This document shows positions 44,587-55,950 of a DNA stretch of 64,000 nucleotides, in pieces; the stretch's first letter is position 1; every line of letters begins with the position of its first letter. The stretch covers positions 1,054,001-1,118,000 of the forward strand of contig JBLDXI010000029.1 in assembly GCA_047495785.1 (NCBI GenBank), in the 5' to 3' direction. The notes below the pieces were generated by a model. The model was not told the DNA's origin, did not search any database, and saw only the letters and a list, made by a program, of their open reading frames with translations. The stretch comes from Lepidodermella squamata (taxonomy: Eukaryota; Gastrotricha). A program made the translations under genes and the position numbers.

Positions 44587-44935
44587 TATTAATGGAACAT
44601 TTGGTTCATATTCTGAATATTGAATATTGCTAATTCTGAAAGTTCCTGCAATGACTAATAATCAAGCGTAACATTTTGACCAAAAGAGCGCATATTTGTT
44701 ATCTTTTTATTTAAAAGATTTGCAACACGAAATGAGGGCAATTCGTCGTAATATAACAATGCAGATGAGAACACGTGCTAGGCTTCTCTTGGACACGTAA
44801 CTCCATTGAACGAGTGACCTTAAGACCTGTTATTTAGCCTTCATTCAGCTTAATCATGTCGCATGAAACAGACATGAGAGCTTGGCGTCCCAACTCTGGG
44901 CCCAACTTTCTTTACATAGAAGCAGGAAACGATTA

Positions 44936-47248
44936 TCAGTACATTGTGGTGTTAGCAATAGTGGATCGCCTGTTTGCAGAGACGCGATCTGATGTTTCAA
45001 CAGCATTGAGCGCCATTGAATTGGTATTTTTCCATGACAAAAAGTAGAATATAGCACTGATTACTAATGACGACATCAAAAGCCCGACTGCCATCGACAA
45101 ATCCTGAGCTCCACCTGGCGAATTCATGAACCCAATAGCTATTGAAGCAATGAAGATAGAAGTGCTAACAATTATTGACAGGGCAATTCTTCTCACGTCA
45201 GGGAAGAGTTTGATGCCTTTTTTAGCGCGTAACCTCATCACGGACAATAACCCAGACAGCAAAATGGACAAATTATAGACTAAAGCCGCCCCAATCCAAG
45301 CAGAACCGTATTCGGAGTGACAAGTCACGGCTAGAGCTTTGACGTATGCATCGGCAGATTCAAAATATCTAATTTCTCGAACAGTAGTCATTACATAAGG
45401 GGTATCAATCGTCATCCAAATGACGTAGTAGATGATCGCTAAAATCAATATGCACCATGTTTTGATCAAGACTAACATTCGGCCAATCTTGATCTCAGGA
45501 AGCTGACGATATCGTTTGACCCCGCTAGGAATAGGTCGCAAAGCTCTTGACAATTCGAATGCTTCAACGCTGAGGGAAGCAAAGAGCAGAGTGACTCCAG
45601 CTGTAATGAAAAACAGACTTGCTCTGCACAGCATTGTAGACTTCATCTCAGCATTGGCAGATACCAATGCTGATGAAGCATCGAGCAGAACAAAGCTGAG
45701 AATGAAATTTGCATCTTGTTTAACGAGATTGCTAAAAGATCCGAGAGATTTTAGGATTCTAATCACTAGGAATGAAGCCAAAGCTAAAATGTGTGAACCA
45801 GATGCTACTATGATGACAACAAATCCAACGATGGAATTACCGGTGATAACTACTATTTCATCAGCTGAATCTTTTGGCATGAAAGTTGCCGAAAATGGCT
45901 TCTTTGATGTTATGACGAAGGCATTTGAGTCGGAAAAATAATCTGCGGTCTCTTTCATTGCTACGACGTATCTTACAACTTGGCCCACGCCGATTTGGTA
46001 ACTCGTTAGTGTTTGAGGTTCTCCGTCCCATTCCATTCGCTTCGAGTAGTAGAACTGGCCTGTTCTCATGTTTTTGAAAGAAAGTTGAGCCACACTTTTG
46101 TTAGAGACAGAAGCTATAAGAATTGGGTCTTTTCGATAGTCCCGCAAGGTCATATTCAATGTTTTAAGTTTGTTTTCAGTCACCTCCAGTGTTCTCATCG
46201 CAGTCATAGCAGCGTCGTAGCACAAGTGACGGAAAAGGTCGCCATATTCTTTTGTACGCGTCTTATCTGCATAAATACGCTCGAAATCGTTGTAACTGAG
46301 GCCCATCTCATCAATACCGTTGTTGGGTAGGACCTGCGGATCAGCTGGGCCAGAGACTATAGTTCTGGTGAGTTGCTCCATGTAGATGTCTATAGTGCAG
46401 CCTGGCGGATACACTGCAATGCCGTACGGGTCAGCGTAGCCAACACTAGCCACGAAGAACAAATATCTGTCCCCTTTCAAGCCAAATTTGTAGAGTTGGC
46501 ACAGGAATATTGCAATTGAGCGCCAATCAGCGGCGTCCATTGAGAAAACACGAATATCCGCGTCTTTCAGCATTTGAATGAATTCATCAGTGAAATCAGT
46601 GACTGCCTCAAACTTTAAAACGTCAAAGCCAGTTCGAACCAAAGCACTGTGAAGGAAGGTGGCAGACTCAGTATTGAAAGCATTCCCGTTAAGGACTGCG
46701 ATGACTGCGATTTTTCGAATCTTTGTGAATTTCTTTAAGAATTGAACACGTGCAATAAGAGCGATTTCAGCTGATGCTCGGACACGGTAGAGGTTAGGCA
46801 ACAGGTCGCGACGGTTAGTGAGACTAGGGGCTGGACAAGACGTTGCAATCACCACCATATTCAAATGATTCGCGACAGATCCCAAAGTTTTACACCCTGC
46901 AATGAAAATGGGTCCCAATGCCACTGGTGACGGGATGAAATCTGGAGCTTTGGTCGAGTCGAAATATTCCCATTGGAATCGAACAGCCTGCTGTGCTGAC
47001 CCGGCAGTATTGACGATTTCATCACGATGGTCCAGCTCGACGTAGTAGTTGGGTAAGATGTCGCTTCTGTTGTTGACCAGCTCGACAGCCAGGTCTTGTG
47101 CCTGAGCGCAGCGGTTGAATTCTACGCCAGGAATGCCCGAGACGACTGGAAGAACCGACAACATTCTAAGCCGAAATGGCTTAGAGGAGCATCCAAGCTC
47201 TGCTGAGGTCAGAAGTATTAATAACACGCTAAGTAAGTGCAGATTCAT
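44936..47248 (-). CDS. Class C GPCR, GABA-B-receptor-like, intronless
   Basis: A single 770-aa exon. The ATG at 47248 is chosen because it begins a signal peptide (MNLHLLSVLLILLTSAELGC); the frame is open further up. Residues 25-430 form a periplasmic-binding-protein-like ligand domain (ALGPIFIAGCKTLGSVANHL, FLKKFTKIRKIAVIAVLNGN). There is no cysteine-rich domain before the membrane part, as in GABA-B rather than mGlu receptors. Seven membrane helices run from about residue 490 (IVGFVVIIVASGSHILALAS) to IFYFLSW, with a short tail. Absence of introns among intron-rich neighbours suggests a retrocopy or intron loss. Two broken partial copies lie at 42475-42870 and 55405-55860. Confidence 0.82.
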   Translation of the reverse strand: MNLHLLSVLLILLTSAELGCSSKPFRLRMLSVLPVVSGIPGVEFNRCAQAQDLAVELVNNRSDILPNYYVELDHRDEIVNTAGSAQQAVRFQWEYFDSTKAPDFIPSPVALGPIFIAGCKTLGSVANHLNMVVIATSCPAPSLTNRRDLLPNLYRVRASAEIALIARVQFLKKFTKIRKIAVIAVLNGNAFNTESATFLHSALVRTGFDVLKFEAVTDFTDEFIQMLKDADIRVFSMDAADWRSIAIFLCQLYKFGLKGDRYLFFVASVGYADPYGIAVYPPGCTIDIYMEQLTRTIVSGPADPQVLPNNGIDEMGLSYNDFERIYADKTRTKEYGDLFRHLCYDAAMTAMRTLEVTENKLKTLNMTLRDYRKDPILIASVSNKSVAQLSFKNMRTGQFYYSKRMEWDGEPQTLTSYQIGVGQVVRYVVAMKETADYFSDSNAFVITSKKPFSATFMPKDSADEIVVITGNSIVGFVVIIVASGSHILALASFLVIRILKSLGSFSNLVKQDANFILSFVLLDASSALVSANAEMKSTMLCRASLFFITAGVTLLFASLSVEAFELSRALRPIPSGVKRYRQLPEIKIGRMLVLIKTWCILILAIIYYVIWMTIDTPYVMTTVREIRYFESADAYVKALAVTCHSEYGSAWIGAALVYNLSILLSGLLSVMRLRAKKGIKLFPDVRRIALSIIVSTSIFIASIAIGFMNSPGGAQDLSMAVGLLMSSLVISAIFYFLSWKNTNSMALNAVETSDRVSANRRSTIANTTMY

Positions 47249-47796
47249 TGCCGTAAATTTGTCGCTGTGATTATTTTCTCCTACTCGCATATAATTTTCC
47301 CGCACTAAGCCACTTACTATGACAAAAAAGCTGGATGTAGCACGCACGAAGTAGGCGCATGTCGCTGTAATTCCCCTTTTAAGTTGTCGAGCCGAACAGC
47401 GCGCATCCGTCCTGAGTCCATATGACCCAATTCATGCATCAATAGCAGTGCATTCCAAGGTCGCACGATCAACCCTTCCTCAGGCAGCTATTGAATGGTT
47501 TCAAATTGCAAGTTTAGCTCACTGTCTTTTTTATTGAATTTTTTGTGAGCTGTACTTCACTTTTGTGATTCATTGATAAGCGAGTAATTTGTCAATGGTC
47601 GCACTTTTTCGAAGGTCAGATGAGATTGCACCACTTTGACATCAAATGTGGACATTTTGTACGCGCGGCAGCATGCGCTTGAAAAACGAAATCTGATGTT
47701 GTTTGCAAAATGTGATGAAGCAATATAACTTTTTGGGAACAAAATACAGCATGATAATTAATATTCGTGACTCCATTGATAACCAGTTTTTTTGGG
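47249..47796. other. Upstream flank of the class C GPCR
   Basis: No gene seen. The stretch 47396-47480 recurs at 55868-55950 beside the second broken receptor copy, so this 5' flank was part of the duplicated unit. Confidence 0.5.
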
Positions 47797-48741
47797 GAAC
47801 AGGAATAAAAGACACACTTCTCAAATGAAAATTGAGGATTTTTTATCAATTCGATTGCATTTAAGGGATATGGCATATACTTTCTATTACTCTAGCAGTC
47901 ATTTTGCTTTAGGTACATTTTGTGAAACGAAAAAATTGATTGCTTCATCAGGAAGAATGGAACCATCCAACATGCTGGAAACTCGCGAAGAGAGCTGCCA
48001 CAATCGTGCAGTAGTAACCCGCCCGCATGCTCGCTGTTGTCATCCTACTGCCTGTGTTGCAGTAATTTGTGCCACAGCAGTAAACTTTTCCACAAGTTCC
48101 GGTTCCGTCGCCATAGCACACATAATACGGGATGCACCTTGCGGATGTCTCGCACCAACGGGAGTAAGCGACATAGGCCCCGGTAGTATACACAGCTTTC
48201 TGTATCGATAAAAATAATAGCATTTCGTTAATTCTTCTAGCAAGAGCATACCATGCAATAAATAACTGAAGAATTGCCACACTGGCGTGTTGGATTAGAC
48301 GTTTCGCCAGAGCCATCATAGCAATAGATGGCGTCTAACCGAAATTGAAAACTTGGTAAATGCTTAATGAACTGAAAACTTCGCGACAGACTAACTTGAA
48401 AATGACGTCAACGCCAGGACAGCGCTAGTCGTATACATGAAGGCCAGTTGGATATTCATGTTCGCTCAGCTATTTGAAATCGGCTAACTTTAATAGACTT
48501 GATAGCTGCCTAATGATGTTGCTCCACCTGAGTTTTCGTGTCCGTAAAGTTAATATAACTGCCTGTAGCGCGAATTATTACTTAAAAGGAGGAGTTGAGC
48601 GCATCTCTTTTCGGTTAGAGTGTCATTACTCCAATTGACACAATATGATGCGTAAATTCGTGAACACGACTTGAAGGAGGTAAAAAATGATGAATTCAAG
48701 CGAGTCATGACAAAATCGCTAGTAACATCCGTTTTCAGTTT
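47797..48741. repeat. Direct duplication, first copy (with 50596-51540)
   Basis: About 945 bp, including the whole minus-strand Ly6 copy C, are repeated 2.8 kb downstream with few differences. Both ends show clear boundaries: similarity begins at GAACAGGAATAAAAGACAC and ends after CATCCGTTTTCAGTTT. Confidence 0.88.
47948..48459 (-). CDS. Ly6/uPAR-type small surface protein, copy C
   Basis: Three exons (48459-48396, 48334-48252, 48199-47948) give 132 aa. Signal peptide MNIQLAFMYTTSAVLALTSF; mature domain NAIYCYDGSGETSNPTRQCG and onward to CCGTNYCN; C-terminal hydrophobic segment (TIVAALFASFQHVGW). Third-exon loops are longer than in copies A, B and F. All ten framework cysteines plus one in the tail are present. 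It lies inside the 945-bp direct duplication. Confidence 0.85.
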
Positions 48742-48789
48742 GAATAAGGATAGTTTAAGAATAGCTTTGTCGTCAATTTGTTCGTGAAT

Positions 48790-48946
48790 ACAACGAGCCA
48801 AACCCCTCATAGCAAGATATGGCAGCATCTACTCACATCTCAAGTCAAAGCAACTTGAAGCAACTTCTGTTGATCAACTAACCGGTGCCTGATATCAATG
48901 CTAGAGCAACGAATAATGTGATTATGCAGGCAAGCTGAATGTTCAT
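48790..48946 (-). pseudogene. Ly6-type gene remnant, exons 1 and part of 2
   Basis: A 64-nt exon 1 (48946-48883, MNIQLACIITLFVALALISG, GTTAGT donor) has exactly the length and phase of the other Ly6 first exons. After a short intron an exon 2 start (AISCYEGFGSLYS) appears near 48834, but its reading frame meets a TGA and no exon 3 follows. It is more diverged than the other copies. Confidence 0.75.
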
Positions 48947-50595
48947 CATCCAATGAATGTGCCGAAATTTCACCCACGAAGACATCTGCCAAGTCTGAAG
49001 CAGCTAAGGGAAGGTTAATACTTTTCAATACCCATTCAAATGAAATTTTTCGCACGTTGATAATATACTCATCACCATTTAGGTATAATCACTACAATAC
49101 TATTTTGTGATATGACAGGCTCAAATTGAGATGACTAAATACTACGGATCAAAGATGATGAAAGGAATGACATCCCCATTTCCTGTAGAAGTTACTCGTC
49201 AAATGATTCAAGTTCGAAGAGCCAGTCAGTATCGTTCTGTAACTTGAATCGACCATTCGGGTCAATTCAAACAAGTAACAAAACTGTTTAACTTTCTTTG
49301 CACAATTGACATTTCCTGCTGAATTAATATAGCTTCGTTAGCCTTTGGAAATGATCCAGCAGTCGATCCGACATTCATGCCAGACCTAGTCAATAATCAA
49401 TAGGGTCAAGGCCATACAAATTTACCAGTCAAGCTGCCCTCTCTTAGGGGTCACACCGAAATAAATAAATGAACATTCGCCACACAAAAAAACTTTCCAG
49501 CCACTTTTAGCCCAAAATAACTTTAACCAAAACGCGGCACTATTGCAAGGACCAATTGGACATAAGCTAATGTTCATGTCCCACTCATATCTCATCAACA
49601 TTTCGATGACTTTGCTATCACTCTACTTGTTCACTGTTCATAGTTCAGTGATAAGTCGTATTCATTCGACTAGCTATATAATACCCACTTTTGACCGCTA
49701 AAGGTAATTTTTTTCCTTTTCAGATTGGCAGTAGATTCACGCAAGGAGCACCAATTTTTACTTGTCAAATCTCACCTTCTAGCAACTGTAAATTACCCGA
49801 GTTATCGACCTGACGATGAGTTAGCAGTTGGAAAGGGAGGAAATAAAAAAATCATGTATGGATCACGCATACTGATAAGGCGACCGAAGTTACGCGTATG
49901 GGCTCCGAAGTTCGGATACACCGTCCGAACCGAAGCGCCGTCCGAAGTTTTTTATAGATCCAGCATCTCCCGCGAAGAAATCTGTCAAGTCTGAAGCAGC
50001 TGAAAGATGACTGCGCTACTTAATTTCTATGATAGCATTTTTTATGACCGTTATAATACAGTCACCACCACGTGTAAGCACTGACACTATTACGTAAATG
50101 AAATGGTCAAATGAAGATGGCAACGTAACGGCCGAAAAATTAGAGAAATAACATCCGCTTTTCATACTATATATTATGCGCACACCTTTTATAAGCGCAT
50201 CGCGAGTAAGGGATACTCCCGTGATGGTTTTTTCAGGAACAGATTCGAGCAAAAATTCTGATATTTTGGATTTTCTTTTTTTTACACTTGAACATGTATG
50301 TATGTATGTGTACGTCAGACTAGCCATATTGATTTGAACATGTTAAAAATTGCAATAGCATCATTTCTATTAAGTTGGGTCAAGCTATATAAAACGCGGT
50401 CAAGATAACTTTCCAAGCAAAATTTATATTTCCATTCTTCTGCTCAGTGCTCAGTCACAAAGATATGGACGGATTCGCATTTTTTCCGTACTCAATGTGC
50501 ATTTACCTCTCAAATTTGGCTGTAATCTGATGGAAAATAGTTGAAACACTGTGTTGCGAAAACGGCCACGGCTGGCTGCTAGGTTGTTCGAAAGA
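48947..50595. other. Gene-free stretch in the Ly6 cluster
   Basis: About 1.65 kb without a supportable gene. Short bits near 48970 and 49985 (AAGTCTGAAGCAGCT) repeat the 5' flank of the Ly6 remnant. TATA-like boxes (about 49671 and 50388) are present with no gene behind them. Confidence 0.45.
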
Positions 50596-51540
50596 ACAGG
50601 AATAAAAGACACACTTCTCAAATGAAAATTGAGGATTTTTTATCAATTCGATTGCATTTAAGGGATATGGCATATACTTTCTATTACTCTAGCAGTCATT
50701 TTGCTTTAGGTACATTTTGTGAAACGAAAAAATTGATTGCTTCATCAGGAAGAATGGAACCATCCAACATGCTGGAAACTCGCGAAGAGAGCTGCCACAA
50801 TCGTGCAGTAGTAACCCGCCCGCATGCTCGCTGTTGTCATCCTACTGCCTGTGTTGCAGTAATTTGCGGCACAGAAGTAAACTTTCCCACAAGTTGCATT
50901 TTCGTCGCCATAGCACACATAATACGGGATGCACGTGGCGGATGTCTCGCACCCACGGGAGTAAGCGACATAGGCCCCGGTAGTATACACAGCTTTCTGT
51001 ATCGATAAAAATAATGGCATTTCGTTAATTCTTCTAGCAAGAGCATACCATGCAATAATTAACTGAAGAATTGCCACACTGGCGTTGTGGATTATACGGG
51101 TCGCCTGTGCCATGATCATAGCAATAGATGGCATCTAACCGAGATTGAAAATCGATGAATGCTGACAGAAAGTAGAAAACTTCGTTAAAGACTAACTTGA
51201 CAATGACGTCCACGCCAGGACAGCGCTAGCCGTATACATGAAAGCCAGTTGGATATTCATCTTCGCCCAGCTATTTGAAATCTACCAACTTTAATAGACT
51301 TGAAAGGTGCTTGATGAAGCTGCGCCACCAGAGTTTTCGTCTCCGTTATGATAATATTACTGCCTGTAGCGCGAATTATTACTTAAAAGGAGGAGTTGAG
51401 CGCATCTCTTTTCGGTTAGAGTGTCATTACTCCAATTGACACAATGATGCGTAAATTCGTGAACACGACTTAAAGGAGGTAAAAAATGATGAATTCAAGC
51501 GAGTCATGACAAAATCGCTAGTAACATCCGTTTTCAGTTT
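50596..51540. repeat. Direct duplication, second copy (with 47797-48741)
   Basis: This is the partner of the 47.8-kb block, in the same orientation and containing Ly6 copy D. Differences concentrate in exons 2 and 3 of the gene, while the third-exon 3' part and flanks are almost identical. Confidence 0.88.
50745..51260 (-). CDS. Ly6/uPAR-type small surface protein, copy D (paired Cys lost)
   Basis: Three exons (51260-51197, 51134-51049, 50996-50745) give 133 aa. It is nearly the same as copy C, but the diagnostic CC before the final CN is FC (VYFCAANYCN), removing one framework cysteine. The changes are clustered in exposed loops (NATCGKV versus GTCGKV, DHGTGDPYNPQ versus DGSGETSNPT). The frame is intact. 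The protein either misfolds or has a changed disulfide pattern. Confidence 0.82.
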
Positions 51541-53131
51541 TGATGAGCTTAACTAACGCTCACAATATTTATAAACTCACGTTAAATTAAATTCAATTTA
51601 TGTTAGAAGTTTTGCTCAATTACAAAGTCTCTAAATAATGTATACTCTATGGCTAACCAAGGAGAAATTCGGGGTTCCAGAGAGGGTTTATCCATAGCCA
51701 AAGTTACCTGTGGGAATATTGCCGTTGTCTACATTTCCAGTTTTAAACCAGGATACGCAAGTGTTTCTAGTGACATTCATCGCTACCAGTGGTTAATGCT
51801 TACTTGAAGTAATTTGCAGTTTCTAAAACCGACAGTTGAGTTGGGACGCCAAGCTATAACCCATCGCTGACTGTTGCAAACCGATAATAGAACTAAAATC
51901 ATAGTCATACTCCGTTTCAGGCAGTTTTCAATATCGCTCCTTCCGCGCCAGAACAGTGTGCCGGATAGAAACAAATGGCGCAATGCATTTGATGCGCAGA
52001 AAAAACTGGCGTTCAACTTTTTTTCCAGCGATCAGGCACGCGACTGACTTGGCGAAGATGCAAAAAGTTAGTTTTACGCCACTTGTTTCTATTTCCGGCA
52101 CACTGTTCTGGTCATCGATTATTGGCGACTAATTAAGTGATCGATTTTTGAAAAATCAGTCAATTTTATTTAATATTATCATGATGTATAGTCTTCAATC
52201 AAGATTTCAGCCGTCTACAAGTAATCTGGGTGACGGGTGACATCTATGAAAAATAATGACCCCCAGATAAGGTCTGGCTAGCTGTTTACCATAAACATGG
52301 GAGAAATTTGAGGTGAAAAGACCCTAAAAACTGCTTTTTGAAAAAACCGCGGTTTCTTCAGGACCTAAAAAACCGATTTGATCCGGCACCGGTTTATACC
52401 GGTTCATATCGGTTGGAGTTTAAACCGAATTCCACAACCCTGGCGATGTTACTTTCACCGTCATTATTTATGCCCGTATAGTTTTAGGGGGTACCGATCT
52501 TGACTAAGCCTATCAACGCCATGGGAGCCAGAATTTGTGACAAATCAGCATCGAGAATGTTTCGGCTGACATAATGACTGCCGAAGGTGAAATGTCTGAC
52601 TTTTCACTTGTGGAACCACGAAATTGCTCGAGATATTGCTCGCCTAAAAATTGTTGAAGCACGTCATTGGATGAATGCTTCAGCCTTCAGCGTCTTTTAG
52701 CTTCTGTTGCTTTTTGATAAGAAAGGAATTCCTGAATGAGTATTACAAATTTCGAATTAATAAAGATAATATAAGTTTCCTTCAAAATAAAGATGAAAAG
52801 GTAAATCCTTCTATGCAGCTTTTACGTCTTTCGTGTGTTTCCCTAATGAAAACGGATGTTACCAACTTCAGGTAATCCTTTTTTACCTATCCTTCAATTC
52901 ATGTTCACAAAACTGACGCATCAATGACGCCATTTGGAGTAATAATATACTAACCGAAATGAGATGCTCGCTAGCAGATCCAAGCGATAAATGTGCGCGA
53001 CGGGAAGTTGTCTAACTCAGAAGAAGTTGGAGAATTTAAGCGCGACCATTGAGTTTGTTTGTTGATGTTTCAAGTTTTATTCCTTCAAAGCAGCAGATTT
53101 CTACGAAGACTTCGATCTACACTTGGCGACA
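51541..53131. other. Gene-free stretch with a small inverted repeat
   Basis: No coding gene seen. An inverted repeat at 51948-52111 (arms of about 33 bp starting CCAGAACAGTGTGCCGGA) looks like a MITE without an obvious target duplication. The segment at 52770-52930 resembles the flank at 43740-43900, so upstream DNA of copy E was duplicated along with the gene. Confidence 0.5.
51948..52111. repeat. 164-bp inverted-repeat element
   Basis: The ends CCAGAACAGTGTGCCGGA and TCCGGCACACTGTTCTGG are exact complements, with similarity extending imperfectly to about 33 bp. No coding capacity and no clear target-site duplication. Confidence 0.6.
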
Positions 53132-53341
53132 ATGAATATCCAACTTGCTTTCTTGTACGTTGCTTTCGGTGTCCTGGCGTTAACGACTTTCGCAAGTTAG
53201 TTGCTCTTGGAGTTTATAGTATTCAACTTAGTATAATTTCTATTCCAATTGCTATCAGATGCCATCACTTGCTATGAAGGCTATGGTACCACGACAAGTA
53301 GCCTAAGCACTTGCGGCAATTCTTCAGTGTATTATTGCGCT
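53132..53341 (+). pseudogene. Ly6/uPAR-type gene copy E, lacking exon 3
   Basis: Exon 1 (53132-53195, MNIQLAFLYVAFGVLALTTF) and exon 2 (53259-53341, NAITCYEGYGTTTSSLSTCG) are intact with good splice sites. Intron 2 is interrupted by the 593-bp element at 53373-53965. After the element the intron resumes for about 40 bp, matching copy B, then diverges, and no exon 3 (CC-x4-CN region) is found before the next gene. It is broken. Confidence 0.82.
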
Positions 53342-53372
53342 GTAAGTCCTTGCTGAAAAGATAACGAAGGGC

Positions 53373-53965
53373 CATAGACAACTCTATACAGATCGAAAAC
53401 TAGCGATCTTCCTATAGTAAATAAATTCACACCAAAACGTGAAAAAGTGGGCACGCGACCTTCATTTTTATTCACTCATCGCCCTATCCGCCCATAGTAA
53501 TTTTTCCGATTTTTAATTATTTTCTACAATTCCCTGAGAAAATAGTTCATTTCCGACAAATTTCAAACAAATTTTCAGGAACACTAGAAGCGCTCCTCTA
53601 TCGAATGAGTCCCGTCTCATGAGACGGTTTTTTTTCTAACTTTTTTAAAATTATCTCAAAGTTGGTCACTTCTACGAAAAATCGCCATTTCAAGAGTCTT
53701 TCAGGACGGTAAAATTTTTCATTTTAAGCCGAAAAATTCCGAGAAAAATACTATGATCTTATTCGATTTTTGCTCTATCCATAATGAGCAAATGAGCGTT
53801 GGATAGAGCAAAAATCGAATAATTAAAAATCTGAAAAATTACTATGGGCGGATGGGCGATGAGTGAATAAAAATGAAGGTCGCGTGCCCACTTTTTCACG
53901 TTTTGGTGTGAATTTATTTACTATAGGAAGATCGCTAGTTTCCGATCTGTATAGAGTTGTCTATG
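53373..53965. mobile_element. 593-bp foldback element with 8-bp target duplication (hAT- or P-like MITE)
   Basis: It begins CATAGACAAC and ends GTTGTCTATG. The arms (53373-53525 and about 53815-53965) are nearly perfect inverted repeats of some 150 bp, and a second inverted pair lies in the middle (about 53770-53820). The 8 bp CGAAGGGC stand on both sides (53365-53372, 53966-53973). Copy B has the uninterrupted site in its intron 2. An 8-bp duplication fits hAT or P superfamilies. No transposase ORF. Confidence 0.9.
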
Positions 53966-53973
53966 CGAAGGGC

Positions 53974-55404
53974 AATCACATAGTTTGCGTATCAAAATAG
54001 AAACTTGTGTGAATGTCAACAGCTAGTCGTCGTTATTATGACACTTCGTTTACTACCGTCGTTTGGGGTGGTATGGGCACTTGGGGCGATTTGGCTGAAA
54101 ATTGATGTCATCACATTACTTTTAATAGCTCATAGACTGTAAGTCAGATCTCTGAACAAATTTGTGCAGATGATCTTCAACCGACCCTCTACATCTGTAA
54201 AAATGTTCAGCCAGTTATGTCCCAAAATGAAGTCACGGCAAGCCAGTATTTACAGGTAAATTTAGGCGGGTAAAAACGACCCATATGAATTGAATTATCT
54301 GTAACCAATCGAAAGGCTTTGGGTTCAGATGACATTTTTTCCTTCGACCATTTCCTTTGGTGATAACAAGGAAAAAAACCGCAACTCAAGGCGATGCACA
54401 GGTATGGCCAGGTAATTGCGCTCAAATTGCCCCATGGAAAAATCATATTTGGGGGCGAATGATTTAAATATGCAATAAAATCAGGGGGTAATTTTTTTCA
54501 CTGCCCAACTCGCCCCAAATGACGGTAAAGTGTGCGCAAACTTTTTTGTCTCGCTTTTTTGAATAACTTTTCAACCATAAGTGATGCGAAGAAGCGGCTT
54601 TCAGCAAATTAAAGCGCTGACGTGGTCTGAGTATTCCCGAAAAGCTTGTTTCAAACATATGTACCTTCAAGAAGTTAAGCAAGAAATGCATTTTGCCATT
54701 TTACATAATTTTTTCATTTTTTAAAAGTGAATTACTTGCATTCGATGTGGATGTGGATGGAGTTGATTTTCTCTCTTGCCAGAGGCTTCAAGGTTTTTGA
54801 AGAGATGGTCCGTGATGGATCCAAGTCACCCATGCATGAAAAAATGCAAGACTATCCGAAACTTTAGGTTCCATAAAATTGGCAAGGATCAATCAAAAAT
54901 TCCGCAAAAAGTTTCGATCGCGGTTGGTTGATAAGCCCTTTTCTGTGGCGGCTAATGCGAATTTCCCCGTTGACGGCGCGTTATTGACCCAATTCCCAAG
55001 TAATAAAACTTACCAATAAAGCCTTTTCACAGGATTATGCCATTCAGCCTCAAATGTAGTATAACGCCATTTTTCAAAAAGTCTCAGGCACTTTCCTCGT
55101 GAATTTTCTCTCCCGAACCCCATTCGAACGGAAATTTGTGGAAAGTTTACCCCATACTAGATCTATCGACTGGCGAAAACCGCTTTGAAAAACTCCGCAT
55201 GGTTAGGAACCCTAGTGATTAATGCCATGGTTAATCTGCAAAGTTATGCTAAGATCTCCCAATTTTCAAGATCTTTGCAAGATCTTGGAAAGACTTTTCA
55301 GTGATTACTTAAGAAGGATCTTTCCTGATCTTTGCAAGAACTTGGAGGATTTTTTTATGATTTTTTCATAACTATCTTTGCTGATCTTAGCTGATCATTG
55401 CCGA
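53974..55404. other. Gene-free stretch
   Basis: After about 40 bp of Ly6 intron sequence I find no gene. Degenerate short repeats of a GATCTTTGCAAGATCTTGG type occur at about 55255-55400. Confidence 0.45.
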
Positions 55405-55860
55405 AATTGAATAATTGCGATGACTGCGATTTTTCGAATCTTTGTGAATTTCTTTAAGAATTGAACACGTGCAATAAGAGCGATTTCAGCTGATGCTCGG
55501 ACACGGTAGAGGTTAGGCAACAGGTCACGACGGTTAGTGAGACTAGGAGCTGGACAAGACGTTGCAATCACAACCATATTCAGATGATTCGCGATAGATC
55601 CCAAGGTTTTACACCCAGCAATGAAGATGGGTCCCAATGCCACTGGTGACGGGATGAAATCTTGAGGTTTGGTCGAATCGAAATACTCCCATTGGAATCG
55701 AACTGCTTGTTGAGCTGACCCCGCAGTATTTACGATTTCATCACGATGGTCCAGTTCGATTTTGTAGTCGGGCAAGATGTCGCTTCTGTTGTTGACCAGC
55801 TCAACAGCCAGGTCTTGTGCCTGAGAGCAGCGGTTGAATTCTACGCCAGGAATTCCAAGG
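55405..55860 (-). pseudogene. Broken N-terminal copy of the class C GPCR
   Basis: It matches residues of the ligand-binding domain (IELDHRDEIVNTAGSAQQAV through FLKKFTKIRKIAVIAI) of the receptor at 44936-47248 with few substitutions, then stops abruptly. The signal peptide and 5' UTR are deleted, yet the further upstream flank (55868-55950, like 47396-47480) is present. With no membrane domain it cannot work. Confidence 0.88.
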
Positions 55861-55950
55861 AGTCAAAGAGCGCGCATCCGTCCGGAGTCCAACTGACCCA
55901 ATTGATACATCATTTGCAGTGCATTCCAAGGTCGCACGATCAACCCTCCC

